Assembly (NCBI GenBank): GCA_910585435.1
Contig: CAJUEJ010000009.1
Coordinates: 96,679-160,678, forward strand
DNA length: 64,000 nucleotides
DNA from: an uncultured Hungatella sp.
GTDB lineage: Bacteria; Bacillota; Clostridia; Lachnospirales; Lachnospiraceae
Direction: 5' to 3'
Below the pieces are notes generated by a model that was not told where the DNA came from, did not search any database, and saw nothing but the letters and a program-made list of their open reading frames with translations. Of the stretch, positions 53,319-62,073 are shown piece after piece; positions within the stretch are counted from its first letter, which is position 1; every line of letters starts with the position of its first letter. Both the position numbers and the translations under genes were made by a program.

Positions 53319-54650
53319 CTATGGCTCTAATCTGGTAACGTCTCTTGGGAACAGTGACGCCTCTCTCACATTCTGTTCATCCAGAAGCCGCATGGTCAGA
53401 CGCTCCAGGCCGATCCCCAGGCCTCCGTGAGGTGGCATCCCGTATTTAAATATCATAAGGTAGGATTCAATATCCGCCGGATCCATGCCCCGCTTTTCCA
53501 TCTTCTTCAGGATCTCGCCGTAATCGTGAATCCTCTGCCCTCCTGTAGTTACCTCCAGGCCTTTAAACAGCAGATCAAAGCTTAAGGTAAATCTGGGATC
53601 CTGTGGATCATCCATGGCGTAAAACGGCCGTTTTTTCGTGGGATAGTGGGTGACAAACACAAAATCGCTGTCATATTCTTCCTTAAAATACCGGCCGATG
53701 AGAATCTCCTCTTCCGGCTCCAGATCATAGGGGTTTCTTATTTTTCTGTTATATTTCTCCGCTACCAGCTCCTTGGCCTTGTCAAAACGGACAGCCGGGA
53801 TCCGGTCAACCCTGGGAAGAACCACCTCCAGCATATCCAGCTCTTTCTTGTATTCCTTCTCCAAAAAGCTTACGGTGTACTGCAGAAATCCGGTCTCCAT
53901 AGCCATAATATCTTCAAATCCATCGATATAGCCCATCTCAAAATCCAGGCTGATATACTCGTTTAAATGCCTGGTAGTGTTGTGCTTCTCCGCCCGGAAT
54001 ACAGGGGCTGTCTCGAAAACCCTGTCATAGATCCCAACCATGGTCTGCTTATAGAACTGAGGGCTTTGCCCCAGCTCCGCCTTTTTGTTGAAATAATCCA
54101 GCTTAAAAACATTGGATCCGCCTTCCGCGCCCCGGGCTACAATCTTCGGCGTGTGAACCTCCGTAAAGCCCTGGCCGGTGAGAAAGTCCCGAAAGCCTCT
54201 CACAATCCCTTCCTGAATCTTAAATTTTGCCCGCTCCCTGATATTCCTGAGAGAAATGGGACGCATAGCCAGTTTGGCTTCCAGCGATGTGTTCATCTTA
54301 TATTTGCTGACCGCAACAGGCAGCACCTCTGCCGGCTTCGACAGCACACGGATTTCAAGGAGGCGGATCTCAAAACCATGGGGCGCCCTCTCTTCTGCAG
54401 CTGCCACACCGGTTATCTCCACTGCTGATTCTTCTCTCAGCTCCTTTAAGGGAAAAGAGCAGTGTTCTTCCTCATACACACACTGAACCAGCCCCCGGGC
54501 CTTCCGCAAAATCACAAACGCCACCTCACCCATATTACGGATGGTGTGTACCGCTCCCCGAAGCTTCACTGTCTTTCCCTCAAAGCCGCCGTCTAAAATG
54601 TCCTGAATCTCAATGACATCCTGCTTTCTTACTCCATCCATAAATTCCAT
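53319..54650 (-). CDS. aspS: Aspartyl-tRNA synthetase, archaeal-length (non-discriminating) type
   Basis: 443 residues, the short form without the bacterial GAD insertion. N-terminal OB fold (VKLRGAVHTIRNMGEVAFVILRK), motif 2 (FETAPVFRAEKHNTTRHLNEYISLDFEM) and motif 3 (GGLGIGLERLTMRLL) are complete. Because it is encoded with gatCAB behind a T-box with an apparent Asn specifier, it should charge tRNA(Asn) with Asp for amidation. ATG 54650 has an AAGGAGGATGCAGT RBS. Confidence 0.92.
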   Translation of the reverse strand: MEFMDGVRKQDVIEIQDILDGGFEGKTVKLRGAVHTIRNMGEVAFVILRKARGLVQCVYEEEHCSFPLKELREESAVEITGVAAAEERAPHGFEIRLLEIRVLSKPAEVLPVAVSKYKMNTSLEAKLAMRPISLRNIRERAKFKIQEGIVRGFRDFLTGQGFTEVHTPKIVARGAEGGSNVFKLDYFNKKAELGQSPQFYKQTMVGIYDRVFETAPVFRAEKHNTTRHLNEYISLDFEMGYIDGFEDIMAMETGFLQYTVSFLEKEYKKELDMLEVVLPRVDRIPAVRFDKAKELVAEKYNRKIRNPYDLEPEEEILIGRYFKEEYDSDFVFVTHYPTKKRPFYAMDDPQDPRFTLSFDLLFKGLEVTTGGQRIHDYGEILKKMEKRGMDPADIESYLMIFKYGMPPHGGLGIGLERLTMRLLDEQNVREASLFPRDVTRLEP

Positions 54651-54677
54651 ACTGCATCCTCCTTACTTTTCACGCAT

Positions 54678-54985
54678 AAAAAAATCCCGGAATACTGTTA
54701 CGTATTCCGGGACGGGATCTGTGTCATAAACCATATTCCCGCGGTACCACCCGCATTGAGATAAAAAGCAATATCTCCTCTCTCTTGACACATAACGTGT
54801 GCCGGACGGATATGCCTACGGGATCTGTACTGCATCGGTTCAGCATACCAGCTCCGGAGTGTTCCCTTCACCATTTCCCTCATGACGGCGCTCTCAGTCG
54901 GTGACGCCCTCTTCCTGTCAAGTTCCCTGGCAAGAGTCTCCTTCACAGCTGTTAGGTTTTTAAAAAAATATGCTTTATAATAGCA
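54678..54985 (-). promoter_or_regulatory. T-box riboswitch with terminator (Asn specifier)
   Basis: The minus strand has the T-box core GGGTGGTACCGCGG (about 54739-54752) and then a terminator stem TCCCGGAATAC/GTATTCCGGGA followed by seven T (54678-54711). Stem I with the specifier bulge lies at 54840-54940; the triplet in the right position reads AAC (54861-54863), i.e. Asn. Uncharged tRNA(Asn) should therefore switch on aspS-gatCAB. A small frame running through this RNA is not a gene. Confidence 0.88.
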
Positions 54986-55024
54986 CAATCAGGTTTCCTT
55001 TGCAATACCAAATTTTCATAATAC

Positions 55025-55053
55025 TTGACTTTTTTTCCATAACCCCCTAGAAT
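55025..55053 (+). promoter_or_regulatory. Promoter of mntP
   Basis: TTGACT, 17 nt, TAGAAT, with a leader of about 75 nt. No yybP-ykoY manganese riboswitch motif was recognised in this short leader. Confidence 0.5.
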
Positions 55054-55132
55054 AGAAGTCTGAAAAACGTGAATATATCTGCTTTTCTGAGCTTAAAATC
55101 AGATATGTATCATTATATATGGGGGATTCTAT

Positions 55133-55687
55133 ATGTCGTTACCGGAATTATTTCTTATTGCAGTTGGCCTGTCTATGGATGCTTTTGCCGTCTCTGTCTG
55201 CAAAGGTCTTTCTATGCAGAAAATGAATATCAAAAATGCTGTCATTATAGGTCTGTATTTCGGAGGTTTTCAGGGATTTATGCCTTTCCTGGGCTATCTT
55301 CTCGGCTCCCGCTTCCAGGATGCTATCACCGCATATGACCATTGGATTGCATTTATTCTGCTGGCGCTTATCGGCGGCAACATGATAAAAGAATCTTTGG
55401 ACAAAGAGGAAGAATGTCCTGATCCCTCCGTAGCTTTTACAGACATGGTGGTTCTGGCTGTGGCTACCAGCATCGATGCTCTGGCAGTAGGTGTTACCTT
55501 CGCTTTTCTGAAAGTACAGATTGTGGCCGCAGTCTCCTTTATCGGAATTACTACCTTTACATTGTCCATCATCGGTGTAAAGGTGGGCAACATATTCGGG
55601 ATGAAATACAAATCCAAAGCAGAGTTTGCAGGCGGCCTGATCCTGATTTTTATGGGTCTGAAAATACTTATCGATCATCTGCTGTAA
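55133..55687 (+). CDS. mntP: Manganese efflux pump MntP
   Basis: 184 residues and six membrane helices. The two repeated motifs are GLSMDAFAVSVCKG (helix 1) and ATSIDALAVGVTFA (helix 4), each with the Asp essential for Mn export, and GGFQGFMPFLGYLLG between them. A GGGGGATTCTAT RBS stands before ATG. A single-gene unit, followed by a weak hairpin CCAGAG/CTCTGG. Function is assigned from the family with good confidence. Confidence 0.92.
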   Translation: MSLPELFLIAVGLSMDAFAVSVCKGLSMQKMNIKNAVIIGLYFGGFQGFMPFLGYLLGSRFQDAITAYDHWIAFILLALIGGNMIKESLDKEEECPDPSVAFTDMVVLAVATSIDALAVGVTFAFLKVQIVAAVSFIGITTFTLSIIGVKVGNIFGMKYKSKAEFAGGLILIFMGLKILIDHLL

Positions 55688-55773
55688 ACTGTAAAAAAAT
55701 GTATCGGCACACCAGAGCGTGTCTGAAAATGCCCTCTGGCAGCTGCATCGGGGAATGATTTATAAGACATAGC

Positions 55774-56601
55774 CTAATATCTGAAAAACAGATCTTTTAC
55801 ATATGCCTTTGTCTCAGGATTTACCTTAATTGTAATTTCGGTTATATATGCAATATCATAGCTTGACAGTTTCTTCTGCTTCAGCTCCTCCAGGATTCTG
55901 TCCTTATTTTCCATAAAGAGTTCAAAATCATTTCCCTTATATCTGGTTTCCAGATATAGCTCTCCTCCGTAAACCGGTTCTTTATTCTGGCTGTCCTCGG
56001 CTGTCTCTCCTTCCTGAGGCTGTCCTTCCTGGTTTTGTTCCTCACGGATCTGTTCAGGCTGGTTTTGTTCCTCATGGGACTGTCCTTCCCAGGGCTGGCT
56101 TTCCTGATTTTGTTCTTCCCTGGACTCTCCCCCCTGATTTTCCTCCGCCGCTGTTTCCAAAGGTTCTTTCGAATCCAAAATCTCCTCTGCCTCCTGTCCG
56201 GTTCCATCGGCTGGCTCATCCCCGTCCGGTTCCATATTCTCCGTTTCTTCCAGTTCTTCTGTCTGTTCATCTTCTTCATAACCCACAAAGGTAAGGTGAG
56301 GCTCTATTAATCTTTCATTGTATGTAACCTCATATCGAATGATTCCTGCTGGCACAGACGGATCCTCCACCAGACTGCCTTCCCAGTCCCGCCCGTAGCC
56401 ATGATATCCTAAAATCACAGTCTTTCCGTCCATGGGAAGGGTAAAATCCATCTCTTTAGTTACCAGATCTTCTGTACCTATCAGTTTTCTTCCTCCATAC
56501 CCCAGGGAAGAAAACTCCTGCACCACAATTCCTGTTCCGATTCCACTTAATAAAACTCCTGATAAAAAAATCCCTATCAATACCTTTTGCACATTACGCA
56601 T
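55774..56601 (-). CDS. Membrane-anchored protein with Glu/Gln-rich repeats
   Basis: 275 residues from ATG 56601, overlapping the preceding gene by 8 nt. An N-terminal helix (QKVLIGIFLSGVLLSGIGTGIVV) is followed by a beta domain (GKTVILGYHGYGRDWEGSLVEDPSVPAGIIRYEVTYNERLIEP), an acidic low-complexity stretch with EEQNQ repeats (about residues 125-215) and a short ordered end (ELYLETRYKGNDFELFMENKDRILEEL). It takes the third position of a padR/HAAS operon, where a DUF4097-like envelope protein is usual, but I see no DUF4097 repeat. Function unknown. Confidence 0.6.
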   Translation of the reverse strand: MRNVQKVLIGIFLSGVLLSGIGTGIVVQEFSSLGYGGRKLIGTEDLVTKEMDFTLPMDGKTVILGYHGYGRDWEGSLVEDPSVPAGIIRYEVTYNERLIEPHLTFVGYEEDEQTEELEETENMEPDGDEPADGTGQEAEEILDSKEPLETAAEENQGGESREEQNQESQPWEGQSHEEQNQPEQIREEQNQEGQPQEGETAEDSQNKEPVYGGELYLETRYKGNDFELFMENKDRILEELKQKKLSSYDIAYITEITIKVNPETKAYVKDLFFRY

Positions 56602-57550
56602 GCTGCTCACCCTCCGTATCTCCATCTGACACTACAATTTCCTTTCTCTCTTCCTGTTCTGTCCAGGATATCGGCTTCTCTGGCTCCGGATCCTTCTTTA
56701 CTGCTCTTTGTCCTTTCGGAACCCATCGCAGGGTAAAACCAAATCCCGCCAGAGAAAACATACAGAGTACCAATCCCAGACATCCCATAGACACGCCTGA
56801 TAGCGGATATCCCTGCAACAGAAGAACAAGAGAAACTCCCAGTCCATACAGACAAAATAATCCAAAAAATCCTGCCATTAGCGAAGCCCCTATACAGCAT
56901 ATATTCCAGGCCATACGGATACACCACAAGGCAATATTCAAGCATCCGCGACATATCCTGCTGATTCCACACCCGATTGCAGCCAATATCCCTTGCTGGT
57001 TCTCATCGTATTCTTTTCTTTCCATGAAATGTCTCCTCATATTTCCTTTTTTCTTTCGGTTTTGTCTAAACAGATTCTCCTGATTTTCCCGTTCGCCTGC
57101 TCTCTTTCTGTTCCTCCATATTCTGAGAATCCACAAAAATGGACGGCTTATCTGCCTTTTTCCCCATAAAACCCCATGTTTTACAGCCGCTCCTGCAGCA
57201 GAAATACCATCACTGGCTGCATTCCACAACTTTTTTATAGCCTCCTTCCATCTGACGTCTAGTTCTACCGATTTTTTATCATCTGTGATATCATCGGGAA
57301 CTTTGGAAAAATCCTTCCCCCTTCTGCCGGATGAACCCCCTGTATAATCTGCTCTCACATGATATGCTTCCAGAATCTCGGCCGTCAATTCTGTCATGCT
57401 TCCAAAATCAGCAATAGCTTCTTCTTCTGTCAGCCCGTTTTCCACCTTCATATCGATATGTTGCTCATATTCGCTGATGATATCCTGCAGCTCCTCTTCC
57501 TGCAACACCGAAAGCTCCTGCCTAAGCTTCAACAGGAATGTTTTCTTATC
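56594..57550 (-). CDS. HAAS/DUF1700-domain membrane protein
   Basis: 318 residues from ATG 57550 (AAAGGAGAGACATAT). The N-terminal 70 residues (KKTFLLKLRQELSVLQEEELQDIISEYEQHIDMKVENGLTEEEAIADFGS) are the HAAS domain found with PadR regulators. A basic middle region and three hydrophobic segments (NICCIGASLMAGFFGLFCLYGLGVSLVLLL; MGCLGLVLCMFSLAGFGFTL) follow. HAAS proteins are thought to act as membrane sensors or anti-regulators controlling envelope stress. It overlaps its neighbour downstream by 8 nt. Confidence 0.75.
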   Translation of the reverse strand, partial: DKKTFLLKLRQELSVLQEEELQDIISEYEQHIDMKVENGLTEEEAIADFGSMTELTAEILEAYHVRADYTGGSSGRRGKDFSKVPDDITDDKKSVELDVRWKEAIKKLWNAASDGISAAGAAVKHGVLWGKRQISRPFLWILRIWRNRKRAGERENQENLFRQNRKKKGNMRRHFMERKEYDENQQGILAAIGCGISRICRGCLNIALWCIRMAWNICCIGASLMAGFFGLFCLYGLGVSLVLLLQGYPLSGVSMGCLGLVLCMFSLAGFGFTLRWVPKGQRAVKKDPEPEKPISWTEQEERKEIVVSDGDTEGEQHA

Positions 57551-57624
57551 CATATATGTCTCTCCTTTTCTTTTCTGCTTTACTGCAGACATCCTTTCTC
57601 CTGCTTCCCACTATCCTCTATACG

Positions 57625-57951
57625 CTATCCGCTATCCCCTTCACATATCTCCAGAAAATATCCCACCTTTTCAGACAGCTCTTTCCACTCTTTCTCCAGT
57701 TCATCCCGATGCAACACCCCTGCTGCTGTCAGGTGATAATATTTTCTGGGAGGCCCTTCCGTAGATTCCCGAAGATACGTCTCAAAATAATGTTCATTGG
57801 TCAGCCGTTTCAAAAGCGGATAAATGGTTCCCTCGTTTACATCTACTATTTTGGAAACCTCCTCAACCAGCTCGTATCCATACATATCCTTGTGTCGGAC
57901 AGACTCCAACACAATTAATTCCAAAACACCCTTTTTAAATTGTGCGTTCAT
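57625..57951 (-). CDS. PadR-family transcriptional regulator
   Basis: 108 residues from ATG 57951 (AGAAAGGAAAAACTGT). The winged helix KKGVLELIVLESVRHKDMYGYELVEEVSKIVDVNEGTIYPLLKRLTNEHYFETYL is followed by the PadR wing (EGPPRKYYHLTAAG). It opens the padR-HAAS-repeat-protein operon and probably binds the palindrome at 58005-58027. Confidence 0.9.
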   Translation of the reverse strand: MNAQFKKGVLELIVLESVRHKDMYGYELVEEVSKIVDVNEGTIYPLLKRLTNEHYFETYLRESTEGPPRKYYHLTAAGVLHRDELEKEWKELSEKVGYFLEICEGDSG

Positions 57952-57976
57952 ACAGTTTTTCCTTTCTCTTAGTTGT

Positions 57977-58027
57977 ATATTATACCAGCTACTTTGCAAT
58001 GTCAAGTACTAATTTAAAATTAGTACT
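57977..58027 (-). promoter_or_regulatory. padR promoter with adjoining 23-bp palindrome
   Basis: TTGACA (58000-58005), 17 nt, TAATAT (57977-57982). A perfect palindrome AGTACTAATTT-A-AAATTAGTACT (58005-58027) touches the -35 box, the probable PadR operator. Confidence 0.6.
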
Positions 58028-58154
58028 GAGATTATCCGGCAATTACCTTTTCTGCCATAAAAATAAGCCCTCCTTCTACATCATTGTAAAATGAGAGGAC
58101 TTTTGTGTACACAAAAAATTCTTGAAACCATGTCATAAATATGTTATAGTTTAT

Positions 58155-58258
58155 ATGGAAGGGGAAAGCCAGAGAAACGGCCTACCCTCAATAATAAACA
58201 GCTTAACCTCTGATGAGATCAGCCGTCAACTATTGGGAGTAGTTGGCGGCTATTTTCT
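58155..58258 (+). ncRNA. Antisense RNA antitoxin of a type I toxin-antitoxin locus
   Basis: A promoter TTGAAA, 17 nt, TATAGT (58122-58150) drives a plus-strand RNA that meets the 3' end of the toxin mRNA head-on. It ends in the stem GCCGTCAACTA/TAGTTGGCGGC followed by TATTTTCTT (about 58222-58259). Confidence 0.6.
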
Positions 58259-58330
58259 TCCCTTGAAGACCGTATAACAAAGGGCAACAACGAAAATACA
58301 AAACTGAAATAAATCAGTATATGTAACCAT
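58250..58330 (-). CDS. Holin-like type I toxin (26 residues)
   Basis: MVTYTDLFQFCIFVVALCYT plus a basic tail (FKGRK) is one hydrophobic helix with charged ends, the form of the putative holin-like toxins (Hol_Tox) of Firmicutes that insert in the membrane. GGAGGG stands 8 nt before this ATG; an in-frame ATG at 58336 is also possible. Its promoter TTGTCG, 17 nt, TACAAT is at 58399-58427. Convergent overlap with the plus-strand RNA at the 3' end is the usual control. It is too short for standard gene callers. Confidence 0.75.
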   Translation of the reverse strand: MVTYTDLFQFCIFVVALCYTVFKGRK

Positions 58331-58624
58331 CAACATCGCCCTCCCTTCTTTCGCCTGGAGGGTAAGCCGCCCTTTGCTCTCTGACTTTCCGTATCTGAAT
58401 TGTATCACAATTTCCAATATTCGACAATATTTATCCTATCTCTCCACTCAATAAAATAGCAATATTGAACAGTTAAGCAGCCAGACTGATTCTTAACTCA
58501 GCCAATAACAATCACCTCCTTACTTTATAAGCATTATAAATCAAATTTTTTTGATTTTCAGTTGGCCTATATATAATTATGTTGTATTATTCATATAAAT
58601 AGTATTATGAAGGAGTGTATAGAC

Positions 58625-58768
58625 ATGGCTGATGAAGAACAAAAAAGAATATTCTTCAAAAACTTAAATAAATACCTTTCATTATTTAACAAAACCCAAT
58701 TTGTATCTTATAAACGGTTTTCTTTTTCTGCCAAAACAAAAGAGCTTCCATATTTTTATTTTTTATAG
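58625..58768 (+). pseudogene. N-terminal remnant of an XRE-type regulator
   Basis: MADEEQKRIFFKNLNKYLSLFNKTQ (first 25 residues, with a GAAGGAGTG RBS) is a typical start of phage-type repressors; the next 22 residues are unrelated and end in a stop. It marks the left edge of the AT-rich queuosine region. Confidence 0.55.
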
Positions 58769-58827
58769 AAACTCTTTTCTATTTCATATCGAATGAAAAT
58801 GTTTCATACTGCCTGTCCAACCGCAGT

Positions 58828-58975
58828 TTATTTTATTTCAAACAACTTACTCGTCCCATCTTGGTTTAGTGAAAGTAAGCCTGAAAAAGCTGGCTGTTCC
58901 TTGGTGTAATTGTATTTTTCAAAATTTATGATTCTTTTTTCATTAAAATGAATATTACGTTTACCTAAATTGAAT
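58828..58975 (-). pseudogene. C-terminal coding fragment of unknown gene
   Basis: An open frame without a start reads IINFEKYNYTKEQPAFSGLL and ends at 58828. Protein-like but too short to identify. The rest of 58430-59015 is AT-rich and shows no other gene beyond an unused GGAGG near 58517. Confidence 0.3.
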
Positions 58976-59015
58976 CGTATTTATTTAAAAAATTTAAATC
59001 AGCAAAATATAATAA

Positions 59016-59696
59016 TTATAACGCAGGATCAACAGCATTATTTTTCGCAAAAGCAGCAGCTCTATCTATACAAGTTCCACATTTGCCACAAGGCTTATCT
59101 TGTCCTTCATAGCAAGACCAAGTAAGCTGATAAGGAACTTTTAATTCCAAACCAATTTTTACAATATCCGCTTTGGCTTTATTTACAAAAGGTGCCTCAA
59201 TGTGTAATTGTTTTCCTGAGCCCTCCCAAATAGCATCGTTCATAGCTTTATTGAACCCAGGAGAACAATCAGGGTAAGCACTTCCGGCAGCATCATCAGC
59301 ATGTGCTCCATAATAAATAATGCTGCAATCTTTACTTAATGCAATACTGGCAGCAGCAGATAAAAACAAACCATTACGGAATGGCACATATGTACTTACA
59401 GGAGTTTTGCCCTCTGTTTTTTTTATCTGTTCCGAATAACTTTCTTCTGGAATTTCTTCTGTTGATTGTTGTAATAAAGAGCAATTGCTATATTCAAATA
59501 TTTTTGCTAAATCCAAAAACAACTGTTCAACACCGTAATATTTTGCAACTTCATTAGCAGCGATCAATTCTTTATTATGCTTTTGTCCATAAGAAATAGA
59601 AAGTGAAATAACATTTTCTTTTCCATATCTATTAACAGCCATTCCAAGTACTGTTGTAGAATCAATACCACCACTTGATAATACTAATACTTTCAT
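59016..59696 (-). CDS. queC: 7-cyano-7-deazaguanine synthase QueC
   Basis: 226 residues. The PP-loop SSGGIDSTTVLGMAV starts the protein and the zinc site CYEGQDKPCGKCGTCIDR ends it (four Cys). Between them are YVPFRNGLFLSAAASIA and GAHADDAAGSAYPDCSP, all family hallmarks. It converts CDG to preQ0 with ATP and ammonia in the cytoplasm. Last gene of the queD-queE-folE-queC operon, 11 nt behind folE. Confidence 0.95.
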   Translation of the reverse strand: MKVLVLSSGGIDSTTVLGMAVNRYGKENVISLSISYGQKHNKELIAANEVAKYYGVEQLFLDLAKIFEYSNCSLLQQSTEEIPEESYSEQIKKTEGKTPVSTYVPFRNGLFLSAAASIALSKDCSIIYYGAHADDAAGSAYPDCSPGFNKAMNDAIWEGSGKQLHIEAPFVNKAKADIVKIGLELKVPYQLTWSCYEGQDKPCGKCGTCIDRAAAFAKNNAVDPAL

Positions 59697-59707
59697 TAAG
59701 ATCCTCC

Positions 59708-60271
59708 TTACCTTAAATATAATTGTAATGCTGCATCTTCCAAGAATTTTCCACGTCTTTCAACAGTAACTGTTTTAGTATTTGTTTTTTGTATTCCTCT
59801 TGTAGTTACACAACTATGATAACCTTCTAAAATTACAGCAATATCTTCAGTTCCTGTAATTTCTGAAATTATATCGGCAATATCACAGCCTATACGCTCT
59901 TGTAACTGTAACCGACGCCCAACCATATCACAAATACGCGCAATTTTTGACAACCCTATGACTTTTCCTTTTGGAATATATGCAACAGTTGCCTTCATAT
60001 CATACATCAATGCTAAATGATGCTCACAATATGAAAAAAGTTCAATGTCTTTCATAACTACTACATTATTACCGGAAACACGTACTTCATCAAATACTTT
60101 GCCGAACATTTCCGCAATGTCATGATTAGTATATTGCATTCCTGCAAATATTTCTGTATACATTTTAGCTACACGCTTAGGTGTATCAATTAAACCTTCA
60201 CGTTCTGGGTCATCCCCTAAAGCAGCTAATATACCGCGTATATGTTCTTCAATAGCTTTTTCATCGATCAT
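59708..60271 (-). CDS. folE: GTP cyclohydrolase I
   Basis: 187 residues. The zinc Cys and His are in SYCEHHLALMYDMKATVAYIPKGKVIGLSKIARI, and the second Cys in GYHSCVTTRGIQ. GDDPEREGLIDTPKRVAKMYTEIF is the standard N-terminus. It supplies 7,8-dihydroneopterin triphosphate, the precursor for QueD. Its place inside the que operon shows it is dedicated to queuosine rather than folate. It lies 4 nt behind queE. Confidence 0.95.
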   Translation of the reverse strand: MIDEKAIEEHIRGILAALGDDPEREGLIDTPKRVAKMYTEIFAGMQYTNHDIAEMFGKVFDEVRVSGNNVVVMKDIELFSYCEHHLALMYDMKATVAYIPKGKVIGLSKIARICDMVGRRLQLQERIGCDIADIISEITGTEDIAVILEGYHSCVTTRGIQKTNTKTVTVERRGKFLEDAALQLYLR

Positions 60272-60275
60272 GTTA

Positions 60276-60932
60276 TTACACCCCTCTTAAATTAGGATCC
60301 CAAATAACTTTATGCATTTGTATCTGTAATTTTATATCATTCAAATTATTTTCAATCATATAACTTACCATATCAGCCGGTTCAATTTTACCAAATACAG
60401 GACTAATATATACGGCACATACTTTAGTTAAATTATATTTTTCAATAATATATTTGGCTTTCTCCAAATCACCAATACTGCTGCAAACAAATTTAACTGT
60501 ATCTGTATTTTTTAAAAGACAGAAATTTTCTAAACACATATCGTTTTCAGAACCGCTTTCAGGTAATTTATAATCCATAGTAAAACTTGGTCTATAATCA
60601 TTACAAAAAGGCTCTATTGATATACTTCCATTAGTTTCTATTTCAACTCTTATTTCCGGATGTTCTGCTAATGCTTTTAAAAGAGTGCCCATTTCCGGCT
60701 GTAATAAAGGCTCTCCGCCTGTTAACGTTACATTTTTTACATTAGTAGAAATAATGTAAGATACGATTTCTTCAATGGTGAGTTCCTCAAATTCACAGTT
60801 TTTTTCATTTGCCCATTTTGTATCACAATAACAACAATGTAAATTACAGCTTTTAAATCTTATAAATACAGCTAATTCCCCTGCACGTCTGCTTTCTCCG
60901 TTTATGCTTACAAATTTTTCTACTACTTTCAT
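60276..60932 (-). CDS. queE: 7-carboxy-7-deazaguanine synthase QueE
   Basis: 218 residues, radical SAM. The cluster motif is CNLHCCYCDTKW, i.e. CxxxxCxxC with an internal Cys-Cys-Tyr, preceded by NGESRRAGELAVFIRFKS. GGEPLLQPEM binds SAM. It converts 6-carboxytetrahydropterin to CDG and depends on Mg and [4Fe-4S]. It starts 6 nt after queD. Confidence 0.93.
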   Translation of the reverse strand: MKVVEKFVSINGESRRAGELAVFIRFKSCNLHCCYCDTKWANEKNCEFEELTIEEIVSYIISTNVKNVTLTGGEPLLQPEMGTLLKALAEHPEIRVEIETNGSISIEPFCNDYRPSFTMDYKLPESGSENDMCLENFCLLKNTDTVKFVCSSIGDLEKAKYIIEKYNLTKVCAVYISPVFGKIEPADMVSYMIENNLNDIKLQIQMHKVIWDPNLRGV

Positions 60933-60938
60933 AGATCA

Positions 60939-61358
60939 TTACTCCTCATAAATGGCACAATTATTAGGTGTTTCATATACCTCAACATGACATACAGTAT
61001 ATTTTTCTTTTTTCAGTTCTTCATAGATAAAGTGAGCAAAATTTTCAGCTGTTGGTCTAAATGGTACAGTAATCAAACGGAATTTTTCAGCTTGTAATGC
61101 TGTTACTGTTTCAGGTTTTAATGAATTTTCTTCATAAATAAATGTATGGTCAAAATAATCACAAATATTTTTTAATGCCTTTTTTAAATCACTAAAATCC
61201 ATAATCATACCTTTTGTTTGTTGTTCAGCAGAAAGCTTTTCTGAACTAATAGAAACAACTACTCGCCAGCGATGTCCATGTATATTACTGCACTTTCCTT
61301 TATAGCCTTTAAGAAAATGTGCTGCATCAAAACTTTGTTCTGTCCGTAACATATACAT
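60939..61358 (-). CDS. queD: 6-carboxytetrahydropterin synthase QueD
   Basis: 139 residues. FDAAHFLKGYKGKCSNIHGHRW provides the zinc His triad and active-site Cys, DYFDHTFIYEENSLKP and the Glu in CHVEVYETPNNCAIYE complete it. First gene of the operon behind a preQ1 riboswitch and attenuator. It starts committed queuosine synthesis. Confidence 0.95.
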   Translation of the reverse strand: MYMLRTEQSFDAAHFLKGYKGKCSNIHGHRWRVVVSISSEKLSAEQQTKGMIMDFSDLKKALKNICDYFDHTFIYEENSLKPETVTALQAEKFRLITVPFRPTAENFAHFIYEELKKEKYTVCHVEVYETPNNCAIYEE

Positions 61359-61389
61359 AATTTATAGTCCCTTTCTAAAAAAAGCAAAT

Positions 61390-61420
61390 AAAAAAACTCA
61401 CTCTAAACGTACCGAGTGCG
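61390..61420 (-). terminator. Attenuator of the que operon
   Basis: CACTC and GAGTG pair around a 10-nt loop on the minus strand and seven T follow; about 40 nt before queD and about 50 nt behind the preQ1 aptamer. This is the likely expression platform. Confidence 0.6.
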
Positions 61421-61466
61421 CTTTTATTTTTAATAGTATAATAAAATAATCTATAAAATATAAAAA

Positions 61467-61511
61467 GCCCTAGTTTTGTTTTACGACAGGATGGTACAAA
61501 TGAACTGTCGG
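61467..61511 (-). promoter_or_regulatory. preQ1-I riboswitch
   Basis: On the minus strand CGACAG...CTGTCG forms P1 with a 14-15 nt loop, followed by TAAAACAAAACTAGGG, which matches the A-rich L3 tail and P2 strand of preQ1-I aptamers. It precedes queD, as expected. Confidence 0.7.
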
Positions 61512-61639
61512 CAAATAATGCTTATCTATTATAAGCACAATTAAAATATTATGTCAATATATTTTTGATTAAAAACTTAATACTATAAGTCTGTCAAAAA
61601 AGGCAGCGCAAGCAGGCTTTTTTGTATACTAAACCCAGA

Positions 61640-62050
61640 GGTTCAGCAAGAAAATGAAGAATGCAATCCCTCCGGCGGCGGGCAGGAACTGTGGGAAATG
61701 ACCATTTCCACAACAGCCCCGGAAAGCGGCATGTTCCATAAGGGGGAGTATAATACAACCTGCGATAAACATAACTTTGTACTGGAAACAACTATCACCG
61801 CCGGAAACGTGCATGACAACATCGCTTTTGACGCGCTCTATGATAAGGTTCCGGAGCGCTTCCCTCTCTGCTGTACAAACGCCCCTATAACGAAAAAAGG
61901 CGGGCACAAATGGTATGAATACATCTGTGTACAGAAAACCGGGGCTGCCAGAAAACCGTTCTCCGCCATATTGGTCAGGGTTACATTGAACAGGCGGAAG
62001 ACGTCCGGCACTCGCCGCATGGAAAAATAACCTGCCTCCTGCGTTCCCAA
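61640..62050 (+). pseudogene. IS1182-like transposase remnant
   Basis: The plus strand encodes ESGMFHKGEYNTTCDKHNFVLETTITAGNVHDNIAFDALYDKV in one frame, a piece of an IS1182-family DDE transposase; beyond residue 55 the frame degrades. Its higher GC contrasts with the AT-rich que genes on each side. It separates queD from queF. Confidence 0.65.
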
Positions 62051-62073
62051 ACAATAGAAACAGTTTTGCTGAG

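Noticed and set aside
54698..54988. 96-codon minus-strand frame upstream of aspS
   Set aside because: It runs through the T-box Stem I, specifier and antiterminator region, whose conserved RNA motifs explain the sequence better than a protein.
55025..55132. yybP-ykoY manganese riboswitch before mntP
   Set aside because: The leader is only about 75 nt and lacks the conserved loop motifs.
61594..62054. Minus-strand frames of 65-141 codons between queD and queF
   Set aside because: They are antisense to the IS1182-like transposase remnant, whose plus-strand frame matches a known family.
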